A stretch of 64,000 nt of DNA from Hydractinia symbiolongicarpus (GCF_029227915.1 NC_079878.1:5394001-5458000); one strand, 5' to 3'; shown: positions 11,800 through 24,600, counted from the stretch's first letter. Notes: generated from the letters alone by a model not told the origin. Program-made: numbers and translations.

Positions 11800-12560
11800 T
11801 GGATCAGAAAATGCTTGAAAATGCTTTTATATAGATGTTTTTTTTTAGTATTTTGATGCTCCAGTAACTCAAATATAAGGGTGAGATAAGGTCCATACTT
11901 ATTTTTTCTTTTAGAACAAATACTTTTCCATCATTTAATCTAAATTTAATCGTTTTATTTTGATGGGGTTTCAAAATATGACCTTCCGAAGTACCAACCA
12001 CACAGAATTTCCTAAATTTTCACAAAGTTCCAGGTGAAAAAAAGCAGCGCAGGAAAAATTTTCTGGCTTTGAAAATTTCGGCAGATAGTCTTCAAAGTAT
12101 CCATCAGCAGTTAAAAGAAAAAAAATCTTGGGTTTCTGAGTGCTTGTATACATAACCTTACATTTAAATATGGTTGATTTTCGAAAAAAATGCACGCAAG
12201 TAATTTTTTGAGGATTTTGATGCCTTGTTTACCCAAGTATCAAAGTGTGAAAAGGTGTATACTTTTTTTTCTTTTAAAACTAATAATTTTCCATCATTTA
12301 ACTTAAACTTAATCATTTTATTTTTATGGGTTTCAAAATATGACCTTCCAAAATATTGCCTGGACAAAATTTCCAAAATTTTCACAAAATTTGGGAGGAA
12401 AAAAAGTACTTCAAGAAATAATTTTCAGTTTGGAAAATTTAATAAGATAATCTTCACAATATTATTATGGACTGGAAAGGAAAAAATCTTGGGACCTTTT
12501 ATGTTTTTATACATATCTATGTTTTCAAATGTGGTGAATTTTTTTTAAAAAAAATGATTG
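11800..12560 (+). repeat. Two tandem modules of a ~370-bp repeat
   Basis: Unit 1 (about 11835-12200) and unit 2 (about 12200-12560) share ordered blocks: TTTTGATGC, TTTTCCATCATTTAA, GGTTTCAAAATATGACCTTCC, AATTTTCACAAA, AAAATCTTGGG and TTATACATA. They are direct copies, clearly diverged. ORFs on either strand are by-products of the repeat. Confidence 0.7.
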
Positions 12561-12589
12561 TGTGCAATAATTTATCAGAATTTATTAGA

Positions 12590-12860
12590 ATCACAAGATA
12601 GAACAATTTAATCCTCAGACAGGTATTGTGTCAACTAGTTACTTAATAAGAACTATCTCATGATATGTATAGATTTTATGATATTTATAGATTTCATGAT
12701 AGCCCACGGGATTTTCAATAGAATTTCAATTTTCCAAAAATAGTTTATATTCCCAGTAGGGTCCATTAGAAAGAGAAAGTGGAACAATTTATTCCCCAGA
12801 CAGGTATTGTGCCAAGTAGTTACTCAATTAGAACTTTATCATAATATTTATAGAGATTTA
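12590..12860. repeat. Direct repeat of ~95 bp
   Basis: Two copies, about 12600-12690 and 12770-12855, share GAACAATTTA, the CAGACAGGTATTGTG block and AGTTACT...AGAACT...TCATGATA-type sequence. Non-coding. Confidence 0.55.
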
Positions 12861-13222
12861 CCAAAGGAAAGTTTCATTGTTTAACTTAGTCTTAAACTAT
12901 ATTATAAAAAGGTCATAATTTAAAATCTCATCAATTATAAGATACTTAAAATTTTATGATTACAATGAACAAACTATTTGGTTTACTTAACAAAAATCAG
13001 TAAGTGGAGAGCTTATCAACATTTTTCATTGGAATATTAGCCATCGAAATCTCAAAAGTTGTGCTATTTTTAATTTTATTACCCAGAAGTACATGTTTTA
13101 AAGGTTTTATTTGGTTGCTACTTTGGATGGTCATAATTTGAAACATCATTGATATATAATGGCTGTGGTTTAATTTAGTGCTAGTAAACCATAGGTTTAA
13201 AGATAAAAATTAAGCATGAACA

Positions 13223-13480
13223 TTATTCATCATAACAATTAGATATGTATAAAAATATACAAGGTCCCAAGATTTTTTTCTTTCCAGTCCATAATAATAT
13301 TGTAAAGATTATCTTATTAAATTTTCCAAACTGAAAATTATTTCTTGAAGTACTTTTTTTCCTCCCAAATTTTGTGAAATTTTTGGAATATTTTGGAAGG
13401 TCATATTTTGAAACCCATAAAAATAAAATGATTAAGTTTAAGTTAAATGATGGAAAATTATTATACACCTTTTCACACTT
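13223..13480 (-). repeat. Inverted copy of the 12.2-12.55 kb module
   Basis: The reverse complement is almost identical to unit 2 at about 12250-12530, over some 230 bp. It differs by a few substitutions and two small deletions, including loss of a T-rich tract after GGTGTATA and of a short segment after CCAAAATATT. It is much closer to unit 2 than unit 1 is. Confidence 0.8.
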
Positions 13481-13677
13481 AATTTTCTTAAAGAAAATAA
13501 AGAATTTATATTTATTTATAAAATGAAAATTCTAAATATGGTCGCCATCTCCTTAGATTAGTTATTTAACTAGTGTGATGGTCTCCAGCTTGTTGTTTTT
13601 TTAGCAATTTATCTTGCTAAAGTTCCTTTTTCAATAGAACATTTTTTTTTTGTAATTAGTTATTTTCTCAGCAAATA

Positions 13678-13832
13678 AACTCTTACTTACTTACTTACTT
13701 ACTTAGATAGCCCCAAGTACCTGGGGCTATGGTAAAATTTACTTGCACATATTGACTCTCCGCCAAGGGAAATCGAACCCTGCCCTCCTGCACAAAGTTA
13801 TAACCACTAAACTACTGCGCCACAAGTATTAA
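13678..13832 (-). repeat. tRNA-derived SINE with TTAC-repeat tail
   Basis: The minus strand starts with CTTGTGGCGCAGTAGTTTAG (A box) and has a B box, GGGTTCGATTTCC. It ends in a (GTAA)n tail, seen as TTACTTACTTACTTACTTAC on the plus strand at 13681-13704. Confidence 0.75.
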
Positions 13833-13974
13833 ACGAGTGTCTGATGGATGATAGATAATTTCAGGTTATTTGCAGCAAAGGTGAAGAAAATTTCAGCACA
13901 GTTTCTTAATACATTTTTTGCTTATGCTGTAGTTTAGCAAGGGAAGCTGGGAAGCTTTCAATGGATGACTTGAT

Positions 13975-15012
13975 GGACTGATGGAGGACCTGAGCGTCAG
14001 GATATGCACAAATATATAATGCATATCCTGAGCGTCAGGGTATGCATTATAGGCGCCTTCATGCCCTAAGTGTCAGGTGCACAAGACAGATGAAATGCAC
14101 TGAGCATCAGATGCATTGACATGTTCTGAGCATCAGGTGCCTGCTAATTATGTTGTTTTCCCTCACACCCTGAGTGAGAATACTGGTGTTTTTATTCATA
14201 CCCTGAGCGTCAGGTGTATGAGAGATGCCCTGAGCATCAGTGGCTTCAACATGCTTGAGTGTCAGGTGCATGTTTCCTATTCACATAATGGCTACACTAA
14301 ACATGCCTTGAGCGTCAGGTGCATCGACATGTCCTGAGCCAGGTACATGCTAATTACTGCTGTTTTTATTCATACCCTAAGCATCAGGTGTATATGAGAG
14401 GCCTTGAGCATCAGTGGCTTCAACATGCGCTGAGCGCCAGGCGCATGTTCCTTATCCCCATGATAGATAGATAGATAGATGTGCATATTTTACATGGCTA
14501 GCCTCACAAATATCGAGGGATATACCCTGTCTATTATTTCCAGGAGGGGCCATGGCGTAGATGGAGAGTCCTAGAGTATTTAATGCTCATTTTGAGCTAC
14601 GCAGACCAAATTAGAGCCCGCGCTCTACTAGACAACTCCCGGCAACATCCAACGGCCCACACAGTGTGCCATCTTCCCAATTTCCCTCACATGGCTTGGG
14701 TTAACCCGGGGCTATGGTAACATTCACTCGCCCATGTTGAATCGCCGTCAAGAGGAATCAAACCCCGGTCTCCCGCACAGAGTACGAGAGCTATAACCAC
14801 TAATCTACGGCGCCACAATGATGACTACACTAGGGATGCCCTGAGCGTCAGGTGCATCGACATGTCCTGAGCGTCAGGCACATACTAATTACTGGTGTTT
14901 TTATTCATGCCCTGAGTGTCAGGTGTATGAGAGATACCCTGAGCATCAGGCGCATGTTTCCTATTCAAGTGTTGCTGATGAAGATGCCCTGAGCGTCAGG
15001 CGCACCTCAATG
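13975..15012. repeat. Hairpin-forming minisatellite (CCTGAGCGTCAGG)n
   Basis: About 19 copies of a CCTGAGYRTCAGG core, usually followed by TGCA or TGTA, are spaced some 20-60 bp apart. The core is a short palindrome (CCTGA/TCAGG arms, 3-nt loop). A higher-order unit of roughly 200 bp, marked by GCATCGACATGTCCTGAG, begins near 14115, 14320 and 14850. A SINE interrupts the array at about 14461-14822. No coding function is apparent. Confidence 0.85.
14461..14822 (-). repeat. Near full-length tRNA-derived SINE inside the minisatellite
   Basis: The minus strand has a tRNA-like head with A-box TAGATTAGTGGTTATAGCTC and B-box GGGTTTGATTCC. A ~250-bp body follows, and then a (CTAT)n tail, seen as (GATA)n on the plus strand at about 14463-14480. 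This is the best-preserved copy of the family in the window. Confidence 0.8.
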
Positions 15013-15400
15013 AGCATTAAATTAGAGGCTACCTAAGACTTGTGGTTTCTACCTCTGGACTAAAACCCTGACATAACCTGAGGCAAGAAGAAATGCCAGG
15101 GAAACCTTAAGGCAGAAGCAATTTGTCTATCTGAAGAACTTGTGCAGTGTGGTGTGTTGGGTTCTTATGTGCAACCATTAATAATCAAGACCTGGGTAAG
15201 GACTGATATCTGTTGCAACCTTTAAGATCAGGTCTATAGGTAGAAACCACCCCCACTGTGCAAGGCTCTACATGACATCCTCAATTACTAATGTAAACCT
15301 AATGTATACTAACCACAATGCTAAAGAACTGTCCTCCTGTCACCACAATTAACATGAGCAAAACTTGCAGTTTAGCTCCATTTTTAACTTTTTGGCAATC

Positions 15401-16229
15401 TCTATAATAATACGGAGACTGTGTGTGTCTGTCTGTCTGTAACAGGCAAAGTGGATGTGTTCATTTTCCTTTTATGTAGCCAAAAAATTCATGTCTCAAA
15501 TGTTAAATTTTTTGACGTTGCGACGTGGGATCAATATCTCTACTTTAACGTCAATATCTTAATTTAAATTAATGAAGTCATTACAGTGCACTTAAAACTT
15601 TAAAGTCAAATAACTTGGAAATGAGGTGGTGGTCAGTCTTTTTTTGCCGCGTGGGTAGCTAGGTACAGCCTGGGACCAATATGGGTAAGTTTCCCAAACC
15701 TGGTCCCCAAAAATTAGTTTTGGAATGGATGGGTTAATGACGTCATCAAAAAACATTCAGAAAATGTTTTTGCCTGTTGCCTTCATCGTTTAGATCTTGA
15801 AACGCTGATGAAGAAAATGTATAGGATCGTGTACTTGTGACAAACGTATGCAGAGATATTAGGGTTTAAAGTTTTTTGATGACGTCATTAACCCGTCCAT
15901 TCCGAAACGGATTCAGGGACCCAGGTTTATAAAAATTACCCAAATTGGTCATAGGTGGTCCCTAGTTACCCACGCAGTGAAAAATCATTGACGTCACTAC
16001 CTCGTTTCCAAGTTATTTGGCCTCAAAGTTTTAGGTGCACTGTAATGGCTTCCTTAATTTAATATAGGATATTGACGTTAAAGTAGTGTTATTTTCGTCG
16101 CGCTGTAACATCACAAAATTTGACATATTAGAGATGCATTTTTCGGTAACATCAAAAGAAAATGAACACATTCACTTTGCCTCTCATAGACACACAGACA
16201 GACACACTTAGCGTATTATTATATAGATT
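15401..16229. mobile_element. Large foldback element with ~355-bp inverted arms
   Basis: The left arm (about 15401-15757) and right arm (about 15870-16229) are inverted copies. Shared blocks include TATAATAATACG, GTGTGTCTGTCTG, AAAGTG-ATGTGTTCATTTTC, CTTTAACGTCAATATC, CATTACAGTGCAC and GGGTTAATGACGTCATCAAA. A ~110-bp spacer separates them. No coding capacity was found. Fits a foldback/MITE-type DNA element. Confidence 0.8.
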
Positions 16230-16285
16230 ATGACATGTATTCCGCATATCCACATTACATGGCTCTTCATTGAATAATAAGTAGA

Positions 16286-16420
16286 TATACAATAGGTAAA
16301 CATAGGTTATTGAGATTTATTAACCCGAGGTGATTTATATTCAACGACGCGCAGCGGAGTTGAATATAATATCACCGAGGGTTAATAAATCCAATAACCT
16401 ATGTTTACCTATTGTATATA
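16286..16420. repeat. 60-bp-arm palindrome
   Basis: The arms at 16286-16345 and 16359-16420 (TATACAATAGGTAAACATAGG and its complement onward) are near-perfect inverted copies around a GC-rich GACGCGCAGCGGA loop. Similar ATAATA/ACGGGTATATAATA sequences at 16430 and 16965 suggest that the hairpin lies in a larger element of about 16.25-16.98 kb. Confidence 0.75.
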
Positions 16421-17129
16421 TGTTTTATTATATACCCAAAAGAGATTGTTATAATTAATATTACTTATTTTGTTTTGTGTTTGTTTTGTTTTCGTTTCAT
16501 TTTATAGTGTAGATCGAAACATTTTTTGTGAAATCGACATGTTTTCGAAATGTTGTTGAAATCGACACGGTACAAAGAGACAAAAAGTTCATTTCTTTTT
16601 TTTAAATGTTGAAACACAACACAAATTTTTAATTCAAAATTCAATAGTTTATAAACACAATATAAGTTACAATCTAAATAAGTTTACATGGTACTAAATG
16701 TGCAAGTTAGAAATTAATTTGTAAAAAGAATTTTCTCGACAAAAAAGTTCCCGCCATTTCACGTGTTTGGAAATCGACCAATCAGAAAACGGACTACTAA
16801 GAAACAACCAATCACAGTTAATTACGATAAAAATTAATGAGGCGAAAAGGATAAAATCAAAACATGCGTTTACGAATGTTTTGTCAAAACTATTGTTACG
16901 TCACAAGCATTGAATAATACGGGTGGAATACGATTATTTATTCAATGGCTGTTTTTGCTTACGGGTATATAATAATAGGATAAAATATTATATTATAAAA
17001 CAATAAAAACCTGCTAAAATTATAAAGTATCAAGTACTCATGTAGAGAAAAGACTCACACGGGAAGACTAGATAAACATGTAACATTAGGTTATTGAACA
17101 AGCTAAAAGTTCAGTATCAATTAAGAATT

Positions 17130-18370
17130 TTTTACATTTTACATAAAATATCTTTTTGACTTCTTCGTGGCCAATGTTCTTTGGAAGTCCAATAAACAGT
17201 TTTGTAGCATTGTGTTCGAAAGTGTTTGTTTCATGTGGGACTTATAACATGACCTCATTACTCGCTCTGGTTGTTCTAGTATAAACTTTTGTCTGGATGT
17301 TAACATAGATGGTAAAGTGTTTTCGTGCAATATTTTTTATACGAGCTTCAACGTATTGAAGTCAATGCATCCACGTAAGGTAGCCATTTCAGATATTCTA
17401 TTACATCGACTGGTTTGCAGTATTTTGATAATACAAATGAGGCTGTTCGGTTCTGTATTTTTTGTAATCGAGTTAACTAATACAGGGGCTCAGGATTAGA
17501 GCTTCAGCAAGACTCTTTCGGATATAATAAGGTGTATACTTGCCAAGTCTCTTCAGTTGTTTCACTTTCATATTATATGATACAATAGGTTTTTGAATAT
17601 GGACAGACCAATTTAAGTGTTCGTCAAAATAAACACCTAATATCTTGTATGTGTGAATTGGTTCTAGCGGTACACCATCTTTGAAAATTTTGATCACATC
17701 AGAGTTACATAATTTGTCACGATCTGACAATTGCTTGGTGCTAAACAACATTAATTTTGATTTACTTGAGTTTAGAATTAGGTTTGACCGATTTGACCAC
17801 ATGTTGAGTTTGTCAAATAGAACTTGTACTTTGGATATACATGTTGTTAAATCCTGAAACTTAGCATGTTCATAAATTGTGGTGTCGTCAGCATACTGAG
17901 ATATTACTGTTTATATGTCTCTGAAGGTCGCAAACGTAGAGGTTAAATAGAACTGGTCCTAGAATAGAACCTTGTGGAACTCCAAATAATACTGTCAGCA
18001 ATGCAGATGTCCTTTTGTCAATTTGTACAAACTGTTTGCATCCGGAAAGGTAACTCGTAATCCAGCTTGAGCTCTCAGAAAAACCAAGATGATGTAATTT
18101 TCTTAAAAGGGTTTTAAAGTCCAAGGTTTCAAATGCCTTAGAATAATCCAGATTTGTTTTAATGAAAGTTACTATTTGAATACTGACTAATGGTTCGTAA
18201 ACTTTAGAAAGAATCAGAAGTACTGTTATTGGACGATAGTCATCATTACTTGAAGGATTGTCACTTTTTGGAATTGGTGATATTTGCCCTATTTTCCATG
18301 CAGAATTAAGATTGAAAGACGTGAGAATGCAAACTGATGTAAAAATCACCTCAAAGGTGCTGTTGTTCAA
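17130..18370 (-). mobile_element. LINE reverse transcriptase remnant
   Basis: Minus-strand frames encode WKIGQISPIPKSDNPSSNDD, YRPITVLLILSKVYE, KTLLRKLHHLGFSE, GVPQGSILGPVLFNLYV, then after a gap SKSKLMLFSTKQ and VPLEPIHTYKILGVYFDEHL, then a C-terminal segment to about 17139. The order is that of non-LTR RT domains. The FADD region lies in a segment broken by a stop near 17880, so the copy is inactive. It differs from the 8-9.8 kb LINE. Confidence 0.85.
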
Positions 18371-18584
18371 GCAACTGACAGACAGACAAATAGATTTTGT
18401 GGGAATAGTACTTAAAATGAAACCTGAGAAAAGACATTTAACATCAATGATAGGATGTATACAAGTTTATATGTTAAAGTATTTTTAAGTATTAACTTAG
18501 TACCATTTTTCGTTTTGAAGACAAAATATCCCCCCAAGTTTCACTCATTGTTTATTAACTCATGTGTGGTTTATGTAATTCCAA

Positions 18585-18603
18585 TTATTTTTTAGAAGAA
18601 ATT
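18585..18603 (+). promoter_or_regulatory. 3' splice acceptor just before the M6PR-like start codon
   Basis: ATTATTTTTTAG ends at 18595, and eight bases follow before the ATG. This is either the end of a 5'-UTR intron or a spliced-leader acceptor, as known in several hydrozoans. The sequence cannot tell the two apart. Confidence 0.5.
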
Positions 18604-21600
18604 ATGAATTTGCTGATTGGTTTTATGGTACTGGGAAATCTAAATTTGTATTCCCTAGTTTCTGCAGATGTATGTCCAAAACCAGTAGTAGATGTAAATT
18701 CATATAATGTAAAGGAAAGATTTCAAAAACTGGTAGATGCTATTGGAAATCAGGCGTGAGTATCTAATATCTAAATATTGATAACATGCATGCAAACATG
18801 TGCCCAATCTTATGATTGATTGTGGGTCATTCACCCGTTCCAAAGGGAAATTTTCATGTGAAATTTTTATTATTTTACCACAGTGCATGTGTAGTTATAA
18901 AAAATTTAATAGGGGGAACATAAACCGTTTTTATGTTTCTGGCTTGCATATGAGTGCAGTGAAAAAGGAAGTCAGTCCACATAATACGCTATGTTATTGT
19001 GAGGAACATGTAGGATGTTTTATGACTGGGAATTGCAACTTATATAATAACGAGTTTTAAGTTGGACAGTGTAACTACTTGCCAGACAAACAAAATCTGC
19101 AATTAAATTAAAGGGATCCTATAAGGTACTTTTACGGAAAGATTTTCATATTGACATATTCACTTTTTGTTTAAAGTTAATGTAACCCCAGATATAGTTT
19201 TTTAAATATTTGTTTTTCTTGCCACCTTGATGACCGCTTTAGTCTTTTTTTGTGGCATGCGACTCTGTTACATCATATTTATATATGTATTGTTCAAATT
19301 AATGACTTTCATTCACTATAATTTATGACTTTCATAGCCAAAAACAATTAATTTGCCTTTGCAACAAAGGTAAAAAAATTCAACATATTTTCCAATTCAA
19401 TCTTTGTACGAATGATTTTTAATTTTACTTAAAAAATATTTCAAGGTGATATATCGTCCAAGCCATAAAAAGAAAAAAATAACATATTATTAGCAGCAGG
19501 TATGTGCATGATTTCTTTTATTTCAAATTAAAAAGAATTTATTTAAGCAAACAGGTTGTAAAAATTACTGATCTATAACCTGTCAAACCTGGGCAGGGTA
19601 TGATGCTCAAATGAATATTGCCAACCTTGTTTCCAGCAATGGTTTAATTTATCCACAAGTTTTGACAAACTGTTTTCAATGATGTTGTTGCAGTGGAAAA
19701 AAAAGTTATATTATTTGCTGCGTGAAGGTAATCTGTTCTGGCTATAACAGTCAGTAATGTTTAAAGCGCTACATAAATATTACATAGCAAGGTCACATGC
19801 CACTAAAAAAGACTGGAGCTAGAATGAAAGTTTTTAATGAAGAAGGTGAAGAAAAATAAGTATTTAAAAAGCTATACCTGTAGTTTTATTAAGGTTTAGC
19901 AAAAGTGAATATATCATCTCGAATTTCTCATGCATATTTTTCAGGTGAGTCAAACTTTTGAAAGTACTCTTCCCTTTAAATTACACGAAGTCTAATGCTA
20001 AAAAACCTCAAATTTTTGTGAATTAACTACTGCACACCTGATGCTAATGATTTAATCATTTATTGCATACAAAAAGATGTTGATTGATGTTTTATCCTTT
20101 GCGAGGGAAAAGAAATCAAAAAACCCCACTTATCTGTTTAGTCATCATCATCCAGTTTATTCTGGGCTATACGCTTTGACAGCTACAGCTGATATATAGG
20201 CTGATATATATTATGGTAGTTTTAAGGCCTTTATCATTTCCAATTAAAAAGCCTCTTGTTAATATTTTGATGATAAAATTACTGATTGTTTTTTCTCATT
20301 GTGTTTTTACCAATTCCAGAATGTAAAACATTTATCATTCTTTTTAACGTGGATATTAATTTAACATTTCATCTTTATATGCCTGATACCTTGAATGAAC
20401 AAAAATAGCAAAGGTGCAATTTGTAACTTTTTTATGTATGTCAGTTTCTACTGAACATGTCCATAATACAGCTTTAATATGACTCCATTTCTCTTTGTCT
20501 TGCATGGTGTGTTACAATAAAGCTGACCTGCAGAGTTCCTATAAAAGCAATGCCGATTACCCAAAAGCACTGGAATCAATTCTAACGCTACTTTAGTGTT
20601 ATTAAAAGCACAATTTTTAAGGTCACCCTAAAAATTTTGATTATGAGAAAATGTGATTAGCACAATTTTCTCTCTCCATTTTTATGCCTTTTTATGTTTG
20701 CCTTATGCATCAAAAGAATTCTGTAATGAGGTAAAGTCACAACAAGCCATTGATATATATTAACTACACAAACATGCATTACTAAATCATTGTTTACTGT
20801 TGCACAATTGATAAAATTTCAAAGACGGTACATACCAGCTATTATTTATTTAAAATCTAACCATTTCACAAATATTTGTTGCAACAATATACAATATAAC
20901 CATCAGTGGCCTGCAGTGCTCCCATATCACAATTACAAATAAATTTTCTTCTCTACGCTCAGCATTTTTTGCATACTGATTTTATGTTTCTAATTTGCAC
21001 ATTGGTTTTTAAACAGGATTGCAGATGAAAAATAAGTTGAAGGTGCGCTCAAAAACTCACCATGCATACTATAGTGTTTTTAATATTTTCACTGATATTA
21101 ATGATAATAATGTAATTAAACAATATACTGTTTTTCTTAATCGTTTTCCCTTTCCTTAACAACTGGAAATCTACTTTAATACTACTATTTAGGTTCCAGT
21201 TAGCATCATTTTAATTGGTAAAAGGTAGGGATAATGCCTTAACAAATTATGTTTTCTTTGTGTAGATTGGAAGTACGCTTCAAGCACAACAGACAGAGTG
21301 GAGACAATGATGAGTACGATTACAAAATAACTCTTTGTGGAAAAAAAAATGGTGACGATGCTGCAACGCAAAAAGAGACAAGTAGTAAAACTTCCAAAAG
21401 TCAAACTCGTGTAATAGCCAAGCATACTAACCGATCTCTTCTTATTGGGGGTGGTGAGATTTCTTTTCTGATATTTTTCTTGTTACTTAAACTGCAACCT
21501 TTGATTTGTATTGGCATGTATTAAATGTAAACATGTATACACTGACGTCTGCATGTAAAAAAATTAAAGCTAAATAATTACATAAAATAGTTTTTTTGAC

Positions 21601-24600
21601 GGGTACAAATTCCAGAAAAGACCACTCGGACTCACCTGTACTCTATGTAAGAGAGTGCTGTGGCTTCAGATACAGTGCCTAATTTCAACTAAATAATATG
21701 AATCTTTCATGATCCAAAAAATGTTTTCTTCTTTAAAAACACATAAAAAACCAATACAAAGTTAATCTTAATGCTATTTTGAGTGATGTTTTTTTGCAGA
21801 GGACTGGTTATGGTTGCAATATTTCGATGGTGAAAAGTACCAATCACACTGTTCTGGTAAACGTAAACAAACATGGCTTTCTATTCGTTGCGAAGAAGAC
21901 GGAGAGGTATATATAGAAAAAAATTTTGCTACTACTATTTCGATGAAGTTGAGAGAAATGAATATCCCTTTAAACATACAGTTAAAGTAAAACTTGTGCT
22001 CCCTTCTTTCTCCTTTTGATTGTTGTACCAAAATGATTTCCCATACCAACTCCCTTTCCCCTATTAAATGAGAAACCCTCGTTTACATTATATTAATGTT
22101 CAATATTACAATCTTTTCGAAATAAAACAAACAGGCTAATGTTGTGTGTTTTTGTCTTGCCACACAATATACGAAGATTGATAAATGTATTATTGGCATT
22201 CCTTGCTTAGACAGTCAATATATAATTTGTTTGTTTACACACTTTATCTAGAGAGGTTTTTGGGGTGGACAGGGTGATGCATTAGAAAGAGGTAACTACG
22301 GAGGATTAAAATTGTTCGGTCAGTTAATGAACGTTATTGGAAGAGTGATTGATAAATCACTTAGAGAAAGAATTTGACATAGATAAGATGCAGTTTTATG
22401 TTGTTCCATGGCATTGTACTACATATGCAATATTTTTACTCAGACAGCTTCAGTAAAAGTATTTAGAAAAGAGCAAGAATCTCTATTTTGTCTTTGTTTT
22501 ACAGAAAGGTTTAGAGAAAGCTTTTGATAGGGTGCCATGGAACGTTATTTGGTGGGCTATGATTAAAATTATTTGTGGATGGGTGGCTAGTAAAGATGGT
22601 GCAGTCTATGTACAGCAATGCTAGAAGTCGTTTCAGGATTAACTATTCACTCAGTGATAAATTTAGTGTAAAAGTTAGTGTGGATCAATCCTTTGTTGTT
22701 TGTTTAAGTCTTAAACGATGTCGATGGCTTTAGAACAAGTTGTCCATGGGGTTTATTGTATGCAGCTGATTTGGTTTTCATAGAGACCATAGAAGAAGTA
22801 GTTGAAAGTTTGAGAAGTGGAAAAAAGTGTAGAAGAGAAAGAGTTAAGATTAAATGCACTAAGACTTAAGTCATGATTAGTAGAATTGATGCCAAGTAAG
22901 ACCTTGTAGTTGAAAAGTGACTTTGTGGAGTTTGCATTAAGGGGTTGGTAGGAACTCAAATTTTTGCCAGACTTGTAAGCATTGGGCACATAGAACTGCA
23001 GTGGTATTGGAGGAAAATGAAGAGCTGGCATTCAGTTTGTTTGCAAGTGTTGTGAAGGTGAGATTATAGAGAATGAAGTATTTTCAGCTTTAATGATGTA
23101 CAAAAGTGGCTCGTTAGAAATAGTTAAGAACGTCTGTTACTTAGGTGATATGTTGGGCAGCGAAGGGTCTGTTGGTAGAAGTGTTACTGGAAGGATAGGT
23201 TCTGCTTGGTAAATGTGTAGAGAATTGATAGTTCTTGGGGTAAAGCCCAGAGGTAGACCGAAAAAGACTTGACAGGGGGTAATAAGGACAGACTTGATGC
23301 AGAGAAATTTAAGTTTAGATCTAACACAGTCTGGATCAGATTGGAAGAGGGTTGTTAATATACCCCGTCCAGCTCATGCTAGCACAAAAAAACGGACATT
23401 AAGCCGAGAATGAAGATGACGATTTAATTGCTTGAAAAGATGTTTTTTCTTTTTTAGGGGAAGATTTCTATTGAACAGGAATAATATAAAAAGTAGAGGC
23501 TTTATGTCTAACATTTTATACTTAATATTTTATCCTTTTGTGATTGTGTAGAAACCAGATTTAAAAGTAATTGAGGAAGCTCGCTATGAAAACAAGGAGA
23601 AGAGACATAAAGATACATTGTGCTACTTTCTGTTTGAATACAACCACCCTGCTGCATGTTCACATTTGAAAAAAAAGAAAAAGTTGAGCGGCGGTGCCAT
23701 CTTTTGTATTATGTATGTATCTTGTTATTATTCATGTGGTAAAAAGAGTTTAGGGAAAGGAAAGGACAATGTGCAACACTTTCGAATTCTCTTTTTACAT
23801 ATTTTATATATTAATTCCCTTGTGTGAGTAACTATGTGAGTCCACGGTACGTGAATCATGGGTCACTTCTTATGACGTGGTGTTACGCTAAAATTTACTA
23901 AGTTAAAAGTTAGGGTTGTACTTCATAGAAATTACAGTTGTAACTATAAAACCACAGCTAATTGCGACATAAATATATATACCACTATGCCCAAAAATCT
24001 GTATGGGCATATATATATATAGGTATCGCTACATATGAATTAACGGTATTAGATGTTCACAAAACACACGGACTGTTAAATGAAGTTCCTAGCATAAAGA
24101 AACATGATTATATATACAAAAAGTAAAATTCTCACAAAATCCATCAAACGTTATTAACCCTGAAAATTTTAAACATTTTCCTGATTCTTTTTTTGGTTTG
24201 CCAAGTTCTTTTCCTGCAAAAATTTAAAAGAATTGACTTTTGTTGATTTAGAATAACTAAACACAACCATTTTTTTACATTTAGTGTAAACTTTTATTTA
24301 GAATTTGTATTTTGTGTTGCAAATTTAACTGTGAACTGTTTGATTAATTGTTGTTGTTTTAACATGACTCATTATGACTCGAACTTTTTTTTCAATTTTA
24401 ATTTGACTATAGCCAAAAATTTTTTTTTGCCAATTAGTTTAACAACATACAAGCTGTTATTTTTATATATATTTTATGTAAACTTTTATAACAGAATACT
24501 ATGTGAGATTTGACATTTTGTGTAAGACTTTATTGATGGTAAAACAGCGTAAAGTTACTTATATGATAATGCAGATTGTAAGATTCGCACTGCTGTATTG

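Noticed and set aside
12225-12548. 107-codon ORF with a near-identical inverted ORF at 13223-13468
   Set aside because: The similarity comes from the inverted repeat. The composition is low-complexity and the other strand is equally open.
14116-14337. 73-codon ORF
   Set aside because: It is only the translated minisatellite; its repeats of 'TLSVRC' follow from the DNA repeat.
13975-15012. CRISPR-like array
   Set aside because: Short palindromic units recur, but spacers are irregular and themselves repeated, and the genome is clearly eukaryotic. It is a minisatellite.
22250-22298. A possible extra M6PR-like exon after CTTTATCTAG, ending at AGAG|GTAACT
   Set aside because: Including it forces the next exon into a frame with a stop, while joining 21906 directly to 23552 keeps the frame and a family-like Cys spacing.
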